Origin: Flavobacteriaceae bacterium UBA2765
Lineage (GTDB): Bacteria > Bacteroidota > Bacteroidia > Flavobacteriales > Flavobacteriaceae
Assembly: GCA_002352665.1 (NCBI GenBank)
Contig: DEIV01000043.1
Location: 1-25,298, forward strand
DNA length: 25,298 nt
Reading direction: 5' to 3'
Part shown: positions 23,344-25,298 of the stretch, one piece after another
Layout of the letters: the number at the start of each line of letters is the position of its first letter
How positions within the stretch are numbered: the first letter of the stretch is position 1
The notes under the pieces: generated by a model
Told to the model about the DNA's origin: nothing
Database searches by the model: none
What the model saw: the letters and a program-made list of their open reading frames with translations, nothing else
Program-made: the position numbers and the translations under genes

Positions 23344-24210
23344 ATGAAAATAAATTTTTTATGTTTAACATTACTAGCCTCTTTATTTAGCTTCGGCCAA
23401 ACTGATACTGATGTTTATCTGTTTGATTTAATTATTGGAGATAGTATTATTGTTGTTAACAATCCTATTAATATTTCTGATAATAAAGGTTATGACAATC
23501 AACCATCATTTTTAAATGATGGCACCGGAATTTTATTTAGTTCAACACGTAATGACCAAACTGATATTGTTCTTTATAATATTGAGTCCAACTCTAAAAA
23601 TTGGTTAACGGATACTGAAGCAAATGAATACTCTCCTTTGCAAACTCCTAATAAAAAATATTATTCAGTAGTTCGATTAGAAAAAGATGGAAGTCAATTA
23701 CTTTGGCTGTATCATTTTAATGGAAAAAAAGAAGAAATATTAATCGATAATTTACATGTTGGTTATCAGGCTTGGCATAATAAAAAAATGATAGTCACTT
23801 TTGTTATTGATGATCCTTCATCTTTAGAAGTTTCCAATTTAAAATATAAGATTAAATATCCTATCGATAAAAATATAGGAAGGTCTATTGTTAAAATACC
23901 TAATACTGAATTAATGAGTATTATCAGACTCGAACACGATGAACCTGAAATATATTCTATAGATCCCGTTAATAGTGAAAAAAAATACATAGCAGATGCA
24001 TTAGAAGACTCGCAAGATATAGCATGGACACCGGATGGAACAATGATTATGGGCAAAAATGACAAATTGTATAAATTAAAACCTGAGGTTGATAAAGATT
24101 GGATTGAATTCGCTTCTTTGTCTTCTTTTGGATTAACGGGAATTACACGACTAGCGGTAAGTCCATTTGGTAATAAAATAGTCATTGTTGTTGATGAAGC
24201 GGTAAAATAA
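23344..24210 (+). CDS. Secreted TolB-like beta-propeller protein
   Basis: The 288-residue product begins with a signal peptide (1-18, cleavage after SFG). It then shows repeated beta-propeller blades of the WD40-like PD40 type. Examples are DNQPSFLNDGTGILFSSTRN (near 51-70), DSQDIAWTPDGTMIMGKND and a final TRLAVSPFGNKIVIVVDE. There is no T9SS tail and no catalytic motif, so it is probably a periplasmic binding or scaffold protein. It precedes the cyclophilin-type lipoprotein gene by 11 bases and is likely co-transcribed with it. I cannot give a specific function. Confidence 0.72.
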   Translation: MKINFLCLTLLASLFSFGQTDTDVYLFDLIIGDSIIVVNNPINISDNKGYDNQPSFLNDGTGILFSSTRNDQTDIVLYNIESNSKNWLTDTEANEYSPLQTPNKKYYSVVRLEKDGSQLLWLYHFNGKKEEILIDNLHVGYQAWHNKKMIVTFVIDDPSSLEVSNLKYKIKYPIDKNIGRSIVKIPNTELMSIIRLEHDEPEIYSIDPVNSEKKYIADALEDSQDIAWTPDGTMIMGKNDKLYKLKPEVDKDWIEFASLSSFGLTGITRLAVSPFGNKIVIVVDEAVK

Positions 24211-24221
24211 ATTAGAATTTT

Positions 24222-24848
24222 ATGAAAATGTTTTATCTTATTATACTATTGGTTTCTGTTTCTTGTAGTCAGAAAACTATTAAAGAAAGTTGGACAAAAA
24301 AGAAAGCTCCAGAAATATTCAAGGCCAGATTTGAAACAACTAAAGGGAGTTTTGATATAGAATCGCATAGAGCATGGTCTCCTAAAGCTGTAGATAGGCT
24401 GTATCAATTAATTACTACTAATTTTTATACAGACATTGCATTATTTAGAGTGGTTCCTAATTTTGTTGTTCAATTTGGAATTCATAATGATCCAACAATT
24501 AACTCATCATGGGGCAATTATAAAGTACCTGATGAACCTGTTTTGAAGGGTAATTTAGAGGGTACAATTGCATTTGCTAGAAGTGGTAAAGAAACTAGAA
24601 CGACTCAAATTTTTATCAATCTAAAAAGTAATTCACCTAGATTAGATTCTATATTTTATAGTGATGTTAAAGGTTTTCCCGTTATAGCTAAGGTAACAAA
24701 GGGTATGAATGTAGTTAAATCTTTTTATAATGGTTATGCAGAAAAGCCATCGACTAAACAGGACTCTATTGAAAAACATGGCAATTCATATTTAAAAAAT
24801 AACTTTCCTGAATTAGATTATATAAAAAAAGCGTATATTGTGGAATAA
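24222..24848 (+). CDS. Cyclophilin-type peptidyl-prolyl isomerase lipoprotein
   Basis: The 208-residue protein carries a lipoprotein signal (SVSC, Cys15) and a cyclophilin domain that would catalyse proline isomerisation in the envelope. The active-site stretch FRVVPNFVVQFGIHNDP matches FHRVIPxFMxQ, keeping the catalytic Arg. GTIAFARSGKETRTTQIFIN matches the GT-x-A-x-A...TQxFIN block. The QFGIHNDP and RTTQ variants mark a known exported bacterial subfamily rather than the classic PpiA/PpiB. It is the last gene of the plus-strand operon before the convergent guaB. Confidence 0.87.
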   Translation: MKMFYLIILLVSVSCSQKTIKESWTKKKAPEIFKARFETTKGSFDIESHRAWSPKAVDRLYQLITTNFYTDIALFRVVPNFVVQFGIHNDPTINSSWGNYKVPDEPVLKGNLEGTIAFARSGKETRTTQIFINLKSNSPRLDSIFYSDVKGFPVIAKVTKGMNVVKSFYNGYAEKPSTKQDSIEKHGNSYLKNNFPELDYIKKAYIVE

Positions 24849-24888
24849 TTATTACTCTTAAAAACCCCTAATTCAAATATATTATTTA

Positions 24889-24981
24889 GGCACGTTATCA
24901 AAAAAACATTCCGCAGCCAGAAAATGTAACCATTTTTTGAAAACTACGGAATGGGAATTAAATGCAATAAGATAACGTGCC
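24889..24981. repeat. Nested three-stem inverted repeat between ppi and guaB
   Basis: GGCACGTTATC (24889-24899) and GATAACGTGCC (24971-24981) are perfect 11-bp inverted copies. Nested inside are a 10-position stem, 24907-24916 with 24944-24953, and an inner 6-bp stem, AAAATG (24921-24926) with CATTTT (24931-24936). The whole 93-base unit could fold as one rod with internal loops. It lies between convergent genes. No clear target-site duplication flanks it, so there is no direct sign of a mobile element. Confidence 0.7.
24900..24953 (-). terminator. Likely intrinsic terminator of guaB
   Basis: Read on the minus strand, CATTCCGTAG pairs with CTGCGGAATG over 10 positions (9 Watson-Crick, one wobble), followed at once by seven T (24906-24900). 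The one imperfect pair is a U-G wobble in minus-strand RNA but a C-A mismatch in plus-strand RNA, which favours the minus strand. The terminator lies about 150 bases beyond the guaB stop codon. Confidence 0.65.
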
Positions 24982-25105
24982 TTCTTTAAGAAAAGTATAA
25001 GTAATTACAAAGCTTTTGCACATTTAACACAATTTGTTAAAAAAAAGCATTCTCAATTAAGATTTTACATCAATTTTATAAAAAACAGTAATATAAAAGT
25101 TTAGC

Positions 25106-25298
25106 TTATCTTCTAGAATAATTTGGTGATTCTTTAGTAATCATAACGTCATGCGGATGACTTTCATTAATTCCTGAAGCTGTAATTTTCACAAATTTAC
25201 CTGTAGTTTTTAAGGTTTCAATATCTTTAGCACCACAATAGCCCATTCCTGCTCTTAAACCTCCAATAAATTGATCCTGTTTTCGACATAAATTTCTC
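25106..25298 (-). CDS. guaB: IMP dehydrogenase, C-terminal part (gene continues beyond the right edge)
   Basis: The enzyme oxidises IMP to XMP, the committed step to GMP. Translating the minus strand from the right edge gives a C-terminus with QFIGGLRAGMGYCGAKDIET, then the KFVKITASGINESHPHDVMI stretch and the end TKESPNYSRR, closed by TAA at 25106-25108. The GGLRAGMGYCG, ESHPHDV and K-E-x-PNY elements are diagnostic of the IMPDH C-terminus. Only about 63 codons are in the window; the 5' end is outside. Confidence 0.95.
   Translation of the reverse strand, partial: RNLCRKQDQFIGGLRAGMGYCGAKDIETLKTTGKFVKITASGINESHPHDVMITKESPNYSRR

Noticed and set aside
23766..24185. A minus-strand open frame of 139 codons within the beta-propeller gene
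   Set aside because: The plus-strand product has a signal peptide and propeller blades, while the antisense product has no recognisable feature.
25023..25041. Hairpin TTTAACA/TGTTAAA downstream of guaB as its terminator
   Set aside because: On the minus strand the T-run precedes the stem rather than following it; the stem with T7 at 24900-24953 is a better terminator.

Overview
The window is about 25 kb of AT-rich chromosomal DNA from a member of the Bacteroidetes, almost certainly Flavobacteriaceae. Four things support this: the 16S rRNA 5' end at the left edge, promoters of the Bacteroidetes type (TTG, about 20 bases, TAnnTTTG), two secreted proteins with type IX secretion (T9SS) C-terminal sorting tails, and gene order typical of flavobacteria. 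No CRISPR array, prophage, insertion sequence or tRNA gene was seen.

Layout. (1) Positions 1-955: the first ~287 nt of a 16S rRNA gene read leftward, its leader, two near-identical tandem rRNA promoters, and a gene-free stretch with strong stem-loops reaching the thrS promoter. (2) 956-4314: the translation operon thrS-infC-rpmI-rplT, closed by a clear intrinsic terminator. infC has no ATG/GTG/TTG start that would give a full-length protein and seems to start at ATA. (3) 4386-5730: a Cof-type HAD phosphatase and a convergent YjbQ-family gene. (4) 5964-15280: an accessory region with a secreted alpha/beta hydrolase carrying a T9SS tail, a sialate O-acetylesterase-like enzyme, a SulP anion transporter with an unusual ~90-residue insert, and a GH9 glucanase (T9SS tail) whose stop codon overlaps the start of an M14 metallopeptidase. 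This looks like small-scale polysaccharide and peptide scavenging. No SusC/SusD pair is present. (5) 15320-22686: a housekeeping block holding a Nudix hydrolase, pyrE, an SRPBCC protein, birA, rsfS, ftsH, a LUD-domain protein, cdsA, psd and an acyl-CoA-binding protein. (6) 22688-25298: a YceI-like lipoprotein, a secreted beta-propeller protein, a cyclophilin-type lipoprotein, then a compound hairpin and the 3' end of guaB on the minus strand.

Function. The left part supplies translation (threonyl-tRNA synthetase, IF3, L35, L20). The right part joins pyrimidine synthesis, biotin attachment, ribosome silencing, membrane proteolysis and phospholipid synthesis. Several starts were moved downstream because the longer frames run through promoter elements. 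I found no clearly new multi-gene system. The best leads are the infC start codon, the structured elements at 769-878 and 24889-24981, the SulP insert, and the GH9/M14 coupling.
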